From assembly GCA_030840665.1 (NCBI GenBank), contig JAVEEB010000202.1, forward strand, positions 1 through 14,900: a stretch of 14,900 nucleotides of DNA. Direction: 5' to 3'. Numbering within the stretch: position 1 is the first letter of the stretch; every line of letters begins with the position of its first letter. Both the position numbers and the translations under genes were made by a program. Of the stretch, positions 6,327-12,622 are shown in pieces. Under the pieces are notes generated by a model that ran no database searches, had not been told where the DNA came from, and worked only from the letters and a program-made list of their open reading frames with translations. The DNA is from Frankiaceae bacterium. Its GTDB lineage: Bacteria > Actinomycetota > Actinomycetes > JAVEEB01.

Positions 6327-6776
6327 TCAGTGGAACGACTCGCCGCAGGCGCAGGAGCCGCCCGCGTTCGGGTTGTCGATCGTGAAGCCCTGCTTCTCGA
6401 TCGTGTCGACGAAGTCGATCGACGCGCCCAGCAGGTACGGGTTGCTCATCCGGTCCACGACGACCTTGACGCCGTCGAAGTCCGTGACGACGTCGCCGTC
6501 GAGCTGGCGGTCGTCGAAGAACAGCTGGTAACGCAGGCCTGAACAGCCACCGGGCTGGACGGCGACGCGCAGGGCCAGGTCATCGCGGCCCTCGGCCTCG
6601 AGGAGCGCACGCACCTTCACGGCAGCCGGGTCGCTGAGCGCGACGCTGGCGGCGAGCTCGGTGGCCACCGTCGGGCCTGTGTCGGTGTCGTGCGAGTGAC
6701 CCTCGTGCGAGTGACCTTCGTGGGAGTGACCCTCGTGTGAGTGGGTCTCTGTCGCGGTCTCGTTCGACACGGTCAT
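6327..6776 (-). CDS. erpA: A-type iron-sulfur carrier (ErpA/HesB family) with histidine-rich N-terminal repeat
   Basis: The 149-residue protein has the A-type carrier core from about residue 46. Its three conserved cysteines are Cys78 (QPGGCSGLRYQ), Cys142 and Cys144 (SCACGESF). These bind a [2Fe-2S] or [4Fe-4S] cluster that A-type proteins deliver to target enzymes. The neighbourhood (adenosine kinase, nadA) matches that of the actinobacterial HesB/ErpA homologue (M. tuberculosis Rv2204c). The ATG at 6776 has GGAG 8 nt upstream. Ahead of the core is an odd segment, residues 12-29, with four HSH motifs in HSHEG repeats; the usual actinobacterial homologue has only a short non-histidine leader here. 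Such stretches commonly bind Ni, Zn or Co. The divergent nadA encodes an Fe-S enzyme and is a plausible client. The carrier assignment is firm; a metal-binding role for the tail is inference. Confidence 0.92.
   Translation of the reverse strand: MTVSNETATETHSHEGHSHEGHSHEGHSHDTDTGPTVATELAASVALSDPAAVKVRALLEAEGRDDLALRVAVQPGGCSGLRYQLFFDDRQLDGDVVTDFDGVKVVVDRMSNPYLLGASIDFVDTIEKQGFTIDNPNAGGSCACGESFH
6688..6747 (-). repeat. 15-bp coding tandem repeat for the HSHEG tract
   Basis: Four consecutive 15-bp units (6688-6702, 6703-6717, 6718-6732, 6733-6747; plus-strand consensus TCGTGCGAGTGACCC) encode the HSHEG repeats of the Fe-S carrier. The units differ at a few positions; on the coding strand these include silent changes such as GGT/GGG and TCG/TCC/TCA, so the array has been kept long enough to diverge while preserving the amino acids. 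Confidence 0.85.
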
Positions 6777-6947
6777 GTCAGCAGCTCCATCAGTCGATAT
6801 GGGTGGCGCGGGTGGCCTGTCACGAGCGTCAACGACAGTCCACCGCCGGGCATTCCACCCGGAGCGCCCTTCCATGGTCGCATATGTTCGGCGCCCTGGT
6901 CTCGTGGCTGTGGGACGATAACCGCTCCCCGAGGCGTTGGAGTGGGC

Positions 6948-8126
6948 GTGACCACGGATCTCAACTTGCCCGCAGGTGTCGAACCGACCCCCGCCGCCCT
7001 CCTTCTGCTCGGCCGCCGCAGCGACCCGGACTCCGAGCGCGGCACGTACTGTCCCGGCGACCTCCCGGCAGCCTCCGATCCCGGCCTCGTGGAGCGTGCC
7101 CGCGCCGCGAAGGCCGCGCTCGGCGACAAGGTCTTCGTCCTGGGCCACCACTACCAACGCTCAGAGGTCATCCAGTTCGCCGACGTGACCGGCGACTCGT
7201 TCAAGCTCGCGCGCGACGCCGAATCGCGCCCCGACGCCGACTACATCGTCTTCTGCGGCGTGCATTTCATGGCCGAATCGGCCGACATCCTCACCCGCGA
7301 CGACCAGCACGTGATCCTGCCCGACCTCGCCGCCGGCTGTTCGATGGCCGACATGGCGACGGCCGATCAGGTCGCGGAGTGCTGGGACGTGCTGACCGAC
7401 GCCGGCATCGCCGATGTCACCGTGCCCGTGAGCTACATGAACTGCAGCGCCGCGATCAAGGCGTTCACGGGCGCGCACGGCGGCACGATCTGCACGTCCT
7501 CCAACGCGGAACGCGCAATGCGCTGGGCGTTCGAGAAGGGCGAGAAGATCCTCTTCATGCCCGACCAGCACCTCGGCCGCAACACGGCCGTGCTGAAAAT
7601 GGGGCTGAGCCTCGAAGAGTGCGTTTTGTACAACCCACACAAGCCGAACGGCGGCCTGACCACCGATCAGCTGCGCGCCGCGAAGGTCATCCTCTGGCGC
7701 GGCCACTGCTCCGTGCACGGCCGCTTCACCAAGAGCGCGGTCGACGAGGTGCGCGAGCGGGTGCCCGGCGTCACCGTGCTGGTCCACCCGGAATGCCAGC
7801 ACGAGGTTGTCCTCGCCGCGGACCTCGTCGGGTCCACCGAATACATCATCAAGACCGTGGCGGAGGCCCCGGCCGGCGCCAAGTTCGCCGTCGGCACCGA
7901 GCTCAACCTGGTGCAGCGCCTCGGCGCGGAACACCCAGACAAGACGATCGTCTTCCTCGAGCGCACCGTGTGTTTCTGCTCCACCATGGGCCGCATCGAC
8001 CTGCCGCACCTCGTGTGGGTGCTGGAAAACCTCGTCGAGGGCACCGTCGTCAACGAGATCCGCGTCGACCCGCAGACCGCGCGCGACGCCAAGCGCGCGC
8101 TCGACCAGATGCTGGCCTTGCCCTAA
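6948..8126 (+). CDS. nadA: Quinolinate synthase NadA
   Basis: NadA condenses iminoaspartate with dihydroxyacetone phosphate to quinolinate in de novo NAD synthesis and uses an oxygen-sensitive [4Fe-4S] cluster. The 392-residue protein has the expected cysteine ligands: Cys103 in FCGVHFMAES, Cys283 in HPECQHEV, and Cys342/Cys344 in VCFCSTMG. Other family motifs are GHHYQRSEVIQFAD (66-79) and SYMNCSAAIKA. The N-terminal ERGTYCPGDLP segment is typical of the longer actinobacterial form. GTG 6948 is chosen because TTGGAG (6937-6942) lies 5 nt upstream; GTG 6942 overlaps that site. nadB and nadC are not adjacent on either side. The gene is divergent from the Fe-S carrier, sharing a 171-bp intergenic region in which I found no convincing -35/-10 pair or NAD-regulator operator. 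Confidence 0.96.
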   Translation: MTTDLNLPAGVEPTPAALLLLGRRSDPDSERGTYCPGDLPAASDPGLVERARAAKAALGDKVFVLGHHYQRSEVIQFADVTGDSFKLARDAESRPDADYIVFCGVHFMAESADILTRDDQHVILPDLAAGCSMADMATADQVAECWDVLTDAGIADVTVPVSYMNCSAAIKAFTGAHGGTICTSSNAERAMRWAFEKGEKILFMPDQHLGRNTAVLKMGLSLEECVLYNPHKPNGGLTTDQLRAAKVILWRGHCSVHGRFTKSAVDEVRERVPGVTVLVHPECQHEVVLAADLVGSTEYIIKTVAEAPAGAKFAVGTELNLVQRLGAEHPDKTIVFLERTVCFCSTMGRIDLPHLVWVLENLVEGTVVNEIRVDPQTARDAKRALDQMLALP

Positions 8127-8139
8127 CGGTTGCCGCTTA

Positions 8140-8169
8140 CAGACAACGATCATGTACGACGGCGATAAT
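8140..8169 (+). promoter_or_regulatory. Sigma-70-type promoter for the two-component operon, probable leaderless transcript
   Basis: CAGACA (8140-8145, 4 of 6 to TTGACA) and GATAAT (8164-8169, 5 of 6 to TATAAT) are separated by 18 bp. Exactly 6 nt follow before the ATG at 8176, which lacks a Shine-Dalgarno sequence. Transcription would then start at or next to the A of the start codon, giving a leaderless mRNA, as is common in actinobacteria. Confidence 0.55.
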
Positions 8170-8175
8170 GACGCC

Positions 8176-8841
8176 ATGACCGGACCGCGGGTGCTCGTCG
8201 TCGAGGATGACCACAGCGTGCGTGACGTGCTGGCGCGGGGGCTGCGCCGGGCCGAATTCGAGGTGCTGACCGCAACCGACGGGGCCTCTGCCCTGCGGGC
8301 CGCCGAGCAGCCCTTCGACGCTGTCGTGCTCGACATCGGGCTGCCGGATTCGGATGGCCGCGACGTCTGCCATGCCTTGCGCGCGCGAGGTGTGTCGGCA
8401 CCCGTGATCTTCTTGACCGCGAAGGCGAATGTGACCGACCGGCTGTCGGGGTTCTCGGCCGGCGGCGACGACTACATGGTCAAGCCGTTCCACATCGCCG
8501 AGCTCGTCGCCCGCCTGCACGTCGCCCTGCGGCGCAGCGGCACCGACCTCGCGATCGAGGACGGCGACCTCCGGCTGGACCCGGTGACGCACTCCCTGCA
8601 CGGCCCCTCGGCCACCATGCCACTCACGCCGACCGAGTTCCGGCTGCTCGCCTGCCTCCTGGGTGCACCGGGCGCCCTCATCCGCCGCCAGGCGCTGGAG
8701 CGCGCCGGTTGGCCGGAGGGCGCGATCGTGTCGGACAACGTGATCGACAAATACATCTCCAGGCTGCGCAAGAAGCTCGTCGACGCGGGCGCCAGCCAAT
8801 CGATCTCCACGGCGCGCGGCCTCGGCTACAAGATCTCGTGA
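8176..8841 (+). CDS. OmpR-type DNA-binding response regulator
   Basis: The 221-residue protein has a receiver domain (about 5-118) with the acidic pair Asp11/Asp12, phospho-acceptor Asp53 (VVLDIGLPDSDG), Thr81 (FLTAK) and Lys103 (YMVKPF). An OmpR/PhoB winged-helix domain follows (about 127-221), with LTPTEFRLLACLL and the recognition-helix region VSDNVIDKYISRLRKKL ending in RGLGYKI. It should act as a transcription factor phosphorylated by the kinase whose start overlaps its stop (GTGA). ATG 8176 is used because it starts directly before the first receiver strand and follows a promoter at leaderless spacing; an in-frame ATG at 8152 lies upstream of that -10 element. The regulon is not evident. 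The divergent or neighbouring genes give no clear target, apart from possible autoregulation. Confidence 0.95.
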   Translation: MTGPRVLVVEDDHSVRDVLARGLRRAEFEVLTATDGASALRAAEQPFDAVVLDIGLPDSDGRDVCHALRARGVSAPVIFLTAKANVTDRLSGFSAGGDDYMVKPFHIAELVARLHVALRRSGTDLAIEDGDLRLDPVTHSLHGPSATMPLTPTEFRLLACLLGAPGALIRRQALERAGWPEGAIVSDNVIDKYISRLRKKLVDAGASQSISTARGLGYKIS

Positions 8842-10151
8842 GGCGCCCGGCCACCCTGCGGAACCGCCTCGCGCTGGCCGCCGTCCTGAGCACCGCGGCC
8901 TGGATCACGGTGCTGACGGTCGCGTTCAACATCGTGTTGGCGAACCGGCTGCGTGGCCAGGCCGTCGCCTTCGCGAAGAACCGCGCGCAGGCTGTGGCCT
9001 CCACCCTCGCCGTCGTCAACGGCGCCGTCACCGAACGCGAGACCATAGAAGCGGGCTTGGACGCGGGTGTGTGGATCTTCAACGGCACCGTTGCACTCGA
9101 GCGACCGCGGGCATCTGCTGAGGTGCAGAAGGCGGTCGCAGGGTTGGTCGGAGTGGGCGCGCGCAGCCTGCGGCCGGCCATCGAGCCGCGGGTGCAGCTC
9201 TACGCCCTGCCGATCGACGTCGACGGGCAGCAGGTCGGCACTGTGGTGACGTCCGCCAGCATGCAGCCCTACGAGCGCGGCCTCCAACTGGCGCTCTTCG
9301 GGTCGATCGGTGTGGCGCTCGCGGTTCTCGCCGGCGTGTACGCCGGCGCGCGCGTCGTCGTGGCCCGCGCGCTGCGGCCCGTCGGCGAGATGACGCGGCA
9401 AGCGGCGCGGTGGAGCGCCGACGACGTCAACAACCGGTTCGCGACGACGTCCCGGTACGCCGAACTGGACGCACTCGCGGGGACCCTCGACGGGATGCTG
9501 GACAGGATCTCGGCGGTGCTGCGGCACGAGAAGCTGCTCTCCGGAGAGCTTTCCCACGAGCTGCGCACGCCGCTGACGCACATCCTGGCCGAGGTCGAGC
9601 TCCTCGCCGGCTCGACGACCAACCCGGAGACCGTGGCGACGTACGCGCGGGTGGCACGAAGCGCCGAACGGATGCAGACGATCCTCACGACGTTGCTGCA
9701 AGCCGCTCGGGCCGAGTCGGGCACGGCGCCCGGGCGCTGCGACGTCACGGCGGCCGTACGCGCCTGCGTGGAGGACTGGCCGGCCGGCGAACCCGTGGTG
9801 GCCCTGGCCGGCTCCGAGGCGATCGCGGCGGGCGCTCCGACCGAGATCGTCGAGCGCATCATCCAGCCGCTGCTGGACAACGCCCGCCGCTACGCGCGCG
9901 CCCGCGTCGACGTGACCGTGTCGCCGTCGCCCAGCGGCCCGGTGGTGGTCATCGCGGACGACGGCCCCGGTATCCCGGCCGACTGGCTCGAGACGGCGTT
10001 CGAGGCAGGCTTTTCCACCGACGAGGCCCACGGCGGCGCCGGTCTGGGGCTGGCCCTTGCCAGGCGGCTTGCCCGAGCCGCCGGCGGCGACGTCATCGCC
10101 GAGGCGAGCGCCACCGGGGCGCGGCTCGTCGTGTCATTGCCCGGCGGCTGA
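8838..10151 (+). CDS. Membrane sensor histidine kinase
   Basis: The start GTG (8838) overlaps the regulator's TGA in a GTGA, which indicates translational coupling. The 437-residue protein has a transmembrane helix at about 11-34, an extracytoplasmic sensor region of about 115 residues, a second helix at about 152-172, a HAMP linker, a HisKA domain with phospho-acceptor His240 (SGELSHELRTPLTH), and a HATPase domain with N box (LLDNARRYA, N348), DDGPGIP (374-380) and GGAGLGLALARRLA. All catalytic motifs are intact. The sensor region has no recognised PAS or Cache signature, so the stimulus is unknown. The kinase is convergent with pspA, which might suggest an envelope signal, but adjacency alone is weak evidence. 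Confidence 0.95.
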   Translation: MRRPATLRNRLALAAVLSTAAWITVLTVAFNIVLANRLRGQAVAFAKNRAQAVASTLAVVNGAVTERETIEAGLDAGVWIFNGTVALERPRASAEVQKAVAGLVGVGARSLRPAIEPRVQLYALPIDVDGQQVGTVVTSASMQPYERGLQLALFGSIGVALAVLAGVYAGARVVVARALRPVGEMTRQAARWSADDVNNRFATTSRYAELDALAGTLDGMLDRISAVLRHEKLLSGELSHELRTPLTHILAEVELLAGSTTNPETVATYARVARSAERMQTILTTLLQAARAESGTAPGRCDVTAAVRACVEDWPAGEPVVALAGSEAIAAGAPTEIVERIIQPLLDNARRYARARVDVTVSPSPSGPVVVIADDGPGIPADWLETAFEAGFSTDEAHGGAGLGLALARRLARAAGGDVIAEASATGARLVVSLPGG

Positions 10152-10156
10152 GTCCT

Positions 10157-10183
10157 GCCGCCAGATAGTGCCGTCCCGGCGGC
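10157..10183. terminator. Weak GC hairpin between convergent kinase and pspA genes
   Basis: GCCGCC (10157-10162) can pair with GGCGGC (10178-10183) across a 15-nt loop in the 50-bp gap between two convergent stops. The same GCCGCC could instead pair with GGCGGC at 10143-10148 at the end of the kinase gene, because CCCGGCGGCTGA is repeated at 10140-10151 and 10175-10186. There is no U-tract, so terminator function is uncertain. Confidence 0.3.
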
Positions 10184-10201
10184 TGAACCGAGGCGGAGCG
10201 G

Positions 10202-10975
10202 CTAGGCCTTGTCCTGCTCCGCGGGAGTCTCGGTCGCCCCGCCGGCGGGGATCGCCGGTTGCGAGCTGCCGCCCGTGACCTGGCCCTTGAGCTTGGCCAG
10301 CTCGAGCTCGACGTCGGAGGTCGACGACAGGCGGTCGAGCTCGGCCTGGATGTCGTCCTTGCGGCCGCCGATCGAAATGTCATCGAGCGAGCCGGAGGCG
10401 ATGAGCTCGTCCAGCGCACCGGACCGGGCCTGCAGCTGGGCCGTCTTGTCCTCGGCGCGCTGCATGGCGGCGGTCACGTCTCCGAACTCCGAGGAGATGC
10501 CGCTGAACGCCTCGCCGATCTTGGACTGCGCCTCGGCAGCCGTGTAGGTGGCCTTGATGGTTTCCTTGCGGGTGCGGAAGGACTCGACCTGCGTGGACAG
10601 ACGCTGCGAAGCCGCGGTCAGCTTCTCCTCTTCCGCCTGCAGCGACGCGTGCTGGGTCTCGAGGTCGCTGAGCTGGCCCTGCAGACCCGACCGGCGCGTC
10701 AGCGCTTCGCGTGCCAGGTCCTCGCGGCCGGCGGTCATCGCCTGCTCGGCCTGCTTGTGCAGCTTGTCGGCCGCGTCCTGGAGTTGCTTCATCTGCAGCT
10801 CGAGGCGCTTTCGGCTCGTCGCGACGTCCGCGACGCCACGCCGCACCTGCTGCAGCAGCTCGAGCTGCTTGGTGTAGCTGTAGTCGAGTGTCTGGCGGGG
10901 ATCCTCGCGCTTGTCGAGTTGCGCGCTCGCCTTCGACCGGAAGATGAACATGAAGCGCTGCCACAAACTCGCCAT
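10202..10975 (-). CDS. pspA: PspA/IM30-family membrane-stress protein
   Basis: The 257-residue protein starts with an amphipathic segment (MASLWQRFMFIFRSKASAQ, 1-19) of the kind that binds stressed membranes. It continues with DPRQTLDYSYTKQLELLQQV and a long alpha-helical coiled coil rich in Gln, Glu, Ala and Arg (about 25-215), then a Pro/Gly/Ala tail. This is the layout of PspA/Vipp1 (ESCRT-III-like) proteins, and the sequence resembles the actinobacterial form (M. tuberculosis Rv2744c). These proteins polymerise on the inner face of the cytoplasmic membrane and help keep it intact. ATG 10975 has GGAGGAG 10 nt upstream; the frame is open further upstream but would overlap the divergent promoter region. 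No clgR or other psp gene adjoins it. The C-terminal tail is presumably disordered. Confidence 0.93.
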   Translation of the reverse strand: MASLWQRFMFIFRSKASAQLDKREDPRQTLDYSYTKQLELLQQVRRGVADVATSRKRLELQMKQLQDAADKLHKQAEQAMTAGREDLAREALTRRSGLQGQLSDLETQHASLQAEEEKLTAASQRLSTQVESFRTRKETIKATYTAAEAQSKIGEAFSGISSEFGDVTAAMQRAEDKTAQLQARSGALDELIASGSLDDISIGGRKDDIQAELDRLSSTSDVELELAKLKGQVTGGSSQPAIPAGGATETPAEQDKA

Positions 10976-11023
10976 GTCGCTGTTGCTCCTCCCGTGGGGA
11001 CGCCCGTGCGCCGCCCAACCGTG

Positions 11024-11051
11024 AACGCCAGCGTACGCAGCCGCAGTTCCC
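11024..11051 (-). promoter_or_regulatory. ECF-sigma-like promoter for pspA
   Basis: On the minus strand GGGAAC (plus-strand complement at 11046-11051) is followed after 18 bp by CGTT (11024-11027). This resembles the GGAA/C plus GTT pattern of stress ECF sigma factors such as SigE/SigH/SigR of actinobacteria. A start about 10 nt further on would leave a leader of about 37-40 nt with the GGAGGAG site. In mycobacteria pspA is under SigE-dependent stress control, so the match is biologically sensible, but it was found by eye. Confidence 0.42.
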
Positions 11052-11076
11052 GCGACTACGGTCGCCCAGGTGCGCG

Positions 11077-11107
11077 TTGGCCGCGCACCCCTCGGAGTCG
11101 CTACCCT
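11077..11107 (+). promoter_or_regulatory. Candidate promoter of the DUF3043 gene, leaderless spacing
   Basis: TACCCT (11102-11107, TAnnnT pattern) lies exactly 6 nt before the GTG at 11114. TTGGCC (11077-11082) is a possible -35 element at a long 19-bp spacing. There is no Shine-Dalgarno sequence at usable distance, which supports a leaderless start. Confidence 0.4.
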
Positions 11108-11113
11108 GCGCAG

Positions 11114-11674
11114 GTGGCCCGACACGACGAAGAGATGCAGACCCCGACGACACCCCCCGGCAAGGGGCGCCCGACGCCCAAGCGGAGCGAGGCCGAACGC
11201 GGCCGTCGCCAACCCGTCGCGGCGCCGAGCACGGGCAAGGAAGCCAACAAGATGCGGCGGCTCGAGGCCGCGGATCAGCGCGCAAGGGTGCGCCTCGCAC
11301 TGGCCACCGGCGACGAGAAGAACCTGCCGGCGCGTGACCGTGGACCGGTGCGCCGCTACACCCGCAACTTCATCGACGCGCGCATGTCACTGGCGGAGTG
11401 GTTCATCCCGGCCGCCGTACCCCTGTACATCATCATGATTTTTCAGAGCAAGACGCAGCTCGGCAACATCGCGACGCTGGGCATCCTCGTCCTGACGATG
11501 TTCGTCCTGCTCGAGATGCTCGTCATGACGTTCCAGCTCAAGCGGGCCCTCAAGCGCAAGTTCCCGGACCAGTCGACGAAGGGCGTTCGTTTGTACGCCG
11601 TGATGCGCGCCGCGCAGATCCGCCGCACGCGCGCGCCGCGGCCGCAGATCAAGCGCTTCGCGCCGCTCGACTGA
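11114..11674 (+). CDS. DUF3043-family membrane protein
   Basis: The 186-residue protein has the family layout. A charged N-terminal part contains GKGRPTPKRSEAERGRR (about 16-32), then comes a basic stretch. Two hydrophobic helices follow in the middle (about 96-114 and 120-142, AEWFIPAAVPLYIIMIF and GILVLTMFVLLEMLVM), with a basic C-terminal part (LKRALKRKFPD, MRAAQIRRTRAPRPQ). It is probably a two-helix cytoplasmic-membrane protein with both ends inside. The family is confined to actinobacteria as far as I know and has no assigned function. It commonly lies near cob genes, as in M. tuberculosis around Rv2206-Rv2208. Start GTG 11114 is chosen from the -10-like element 6 nt upstream; ATG 11135 would still include the conserved GKGRPTPKR motif but has no spaced ribosome-binding site. 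Confidence 0.88.
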   Translation: MARHDEEMQTPTTPPGKGRPTPKRSEAERGRRQPVAAPSTGKEANKMRRLEAADQRARVRLALATGDEKNLPARDRGPVRRYTRNFIDARMSLAEWFIPAAVPLYIIMIFQSKTQLGNIATLGILVLTMFVLLEMLVMTFQLKRALKRKFPDQSTKGVRLYAVMRAAQIRRTRAPRPQIKRFAPLD

Positions 11675-11675
11675 C

Positions 11676-11885
11676 TCAGACCTCGAGCGCCATCGGGCCG
11701 TACACGACGCGGTCGCCGTCCAGCAGGGTCGCCGACACGACGCCTTCGGCCCGCAGGTCACGCCACTGCTCACCCAGCCACGTCTCCGCGTCGCTCTGCG
11801 TCGGGAACGACTCGACATGCGGCCGGGGCTCGCCCCCGCCATCGCCGTCCTCGGCAACTCGTGTGTAACGCCACACCCACGCCAT
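11676..11885 (-). CDS. Small conserved actinobacterial protein, function unknown
   Basis: The 69-residue soluble protein starts MAWVWRYTRVAEDGDGG, has a central SFPTQSDAETWLGEQWRDLRAEGV segment, and ends LLDGDRVVYGPMALEV. It looks like one compact alpha/beta domain, with an aromatic-rich first strand, a helix with WLGEQW and a C-terminal strand pair. I recall similar short hypothetical proteins in other actinobacteria but know of no function. ATG 11885 has a GAGG site 7 nt upstream. Its TGA lies 1 nt from the convergent DUF3043 stop, leaving no room for a terminator, so the two transcripts must overlap. It is divergent from cobU by 63 bp. Confidence 0.8.
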   Translation of the reverse strand: MAWVWRYTRVAEDGDGGGEPRPHVESFPTQSDAETWLGEQWRDLRAEGVVSATLLDGDRVVYGPMALEV

Positions 11886-11936
11886 GAACGCGCCTCACTT
11901 CCCCACTCCTGCGCCGCAGGCTACCGCCGCGCCCGA

Positions 11937-11942
11937 TAGCGT
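11937..11942 (+). promoter_or_regulatory. Candidate -10 element of the cobU-cobT-cobS operon, leaderless spacing
   Basis: TAGCGT (TAnnnT) is followed by exactly 6 nt and the ATG of cobU at 11949, and no Shine-Dalgarno sequence is present. I see no clear -35 element in the GC-rich DNA upstream. The 63-bp intergenic space has no room for a cobalamin riboswitch. Confidence 0.38.
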
Positions 11943-11948
11943 GCCGCC

Positions 11949-12596
11949 ATGGACTCAGTCGCCTTCCCCGCGCTGCAGCCGGGCGAGAGCGCCGAGAACG
12001 CCGGGTGGGCACTGCTCCGCTCCGAGAGCGGACTCACGGTGATCGCCCCGGACGGCACCGCCGTCGAGCTCGCGCTGACCGAGCCGCCCGCCGCGGGTCA
12101 CGGTCGGCGCATCCTCGTGCTCGGGGGCGCCCGGTCGGGCAAGTCGGCGTACGCGGAAAGCCTGCTCGCCGATTGCCCCGTCGTGACGTACGTGGCGACG
12201 GCCTTCGCGCGCCCCGACGACGCCGAGTGGGTGGCGCGCGTCGCCGCCCACCGGGAGCGGCGGCCGGCGGGCTGGCGCACCGTGGAGTCCATCGATCTCG
12301 CCGGCCTGCTCCCCCGCGCCGACGGCCCGCTGCTCATCGACTGCATCTCGTTGTGGCTCGGAGCGCAGTTGGAGGCACCCGACCTGCCGAGGCTCGTGGA
12401 GGCCCTCGTGCAGGCGTGGGCGGACTGCCCGGTCCTCGTCGTCGCCGTCAGCAGCGAAGTCGGCTCGGGGGTGGTGCCTGTCTCCGCCGCGGGCCGCCGC
12501 TACCGTGACGAACTCGGCCGGCTGAACGCCCGCCTCGCGGCCACCGCCGACGAGGTGTGGCTCGTCACGGCCGGCCTGCCGCGACGCCTGCGATGA
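11949..12596 (+). CDS. cobU: Adenosylcobinamide kinase / adenosylcobinamide-phosphate guanylyltransferase
   Basis: CobU phosphorylates adenosylcobinamide and then transfers GMP to give adenosylcobinamide-GDP. The 215-residue protein has a P-loop GGARSGKS (59-66, Lys65), [27 protein letters not shown] with His101 at the position of the guanylylated histidine, [11 protein letters not shown] (Walker B region), and [11 protein letters not shown] followed by [16 protein letters not shown]. An odd feature is about 52 extra residues before the P-loop strand; stand-alone CobU begins almost directly with it. The extension has a DGTAVELAL motif I cannot assign; it may be the remnant of a fused domain. 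The usual Asn in VSNEVG is Ser here. Its stop overlaps a possible cobT start in ATGA, and cobT and cobS follow in order. Confidence 0.93.
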   Translation: MDSVAFPALQPGESAENAGWALLRSESGLTVIAPDGTAVELALTEPPAAGHGRRILVLGGARSGKSAYAESLLADCPVVTYVATAFARPDDAEWVARVAAHRERRPAGWRTVESIDLAGLLPRADGPLLIDCISLWLGAQLEAPDLPRLVEALVQAWADCPVLVVAVSSEVGSGVVPVSAAGRRYRDELGRLNARLAATADEVWLVTAGLPRRLR

Positions 12597-12622
12597 CGCT
12601 GGTCGACCAACCGAGGAGTGCT

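Noticed and set aside
6777..6947. Promoter pairs and NAD-regulator sites between erpA and nadA
   Set aside because: TTGACG on the minus strand has no -10 element at proper spacing, and GATAAC before nadA has no convincing -35. No palindromic operator was evident, so none is annotated.
7971..7979. Cys-x-Cys in the C-terminal cluster motif of NadA as an anomaly
   Set aside because: As far as I recall, actinobacterial NadA proteins commonly have this CxC form, so it is probably lineage-typical.
11886..11948. Cobalamin riboswitch upstream of cobU
   Set aside because: Only 63 bp separate cobU from the divergent gene, no B12-box-like sequence is seen, and the operon appears leaderless.
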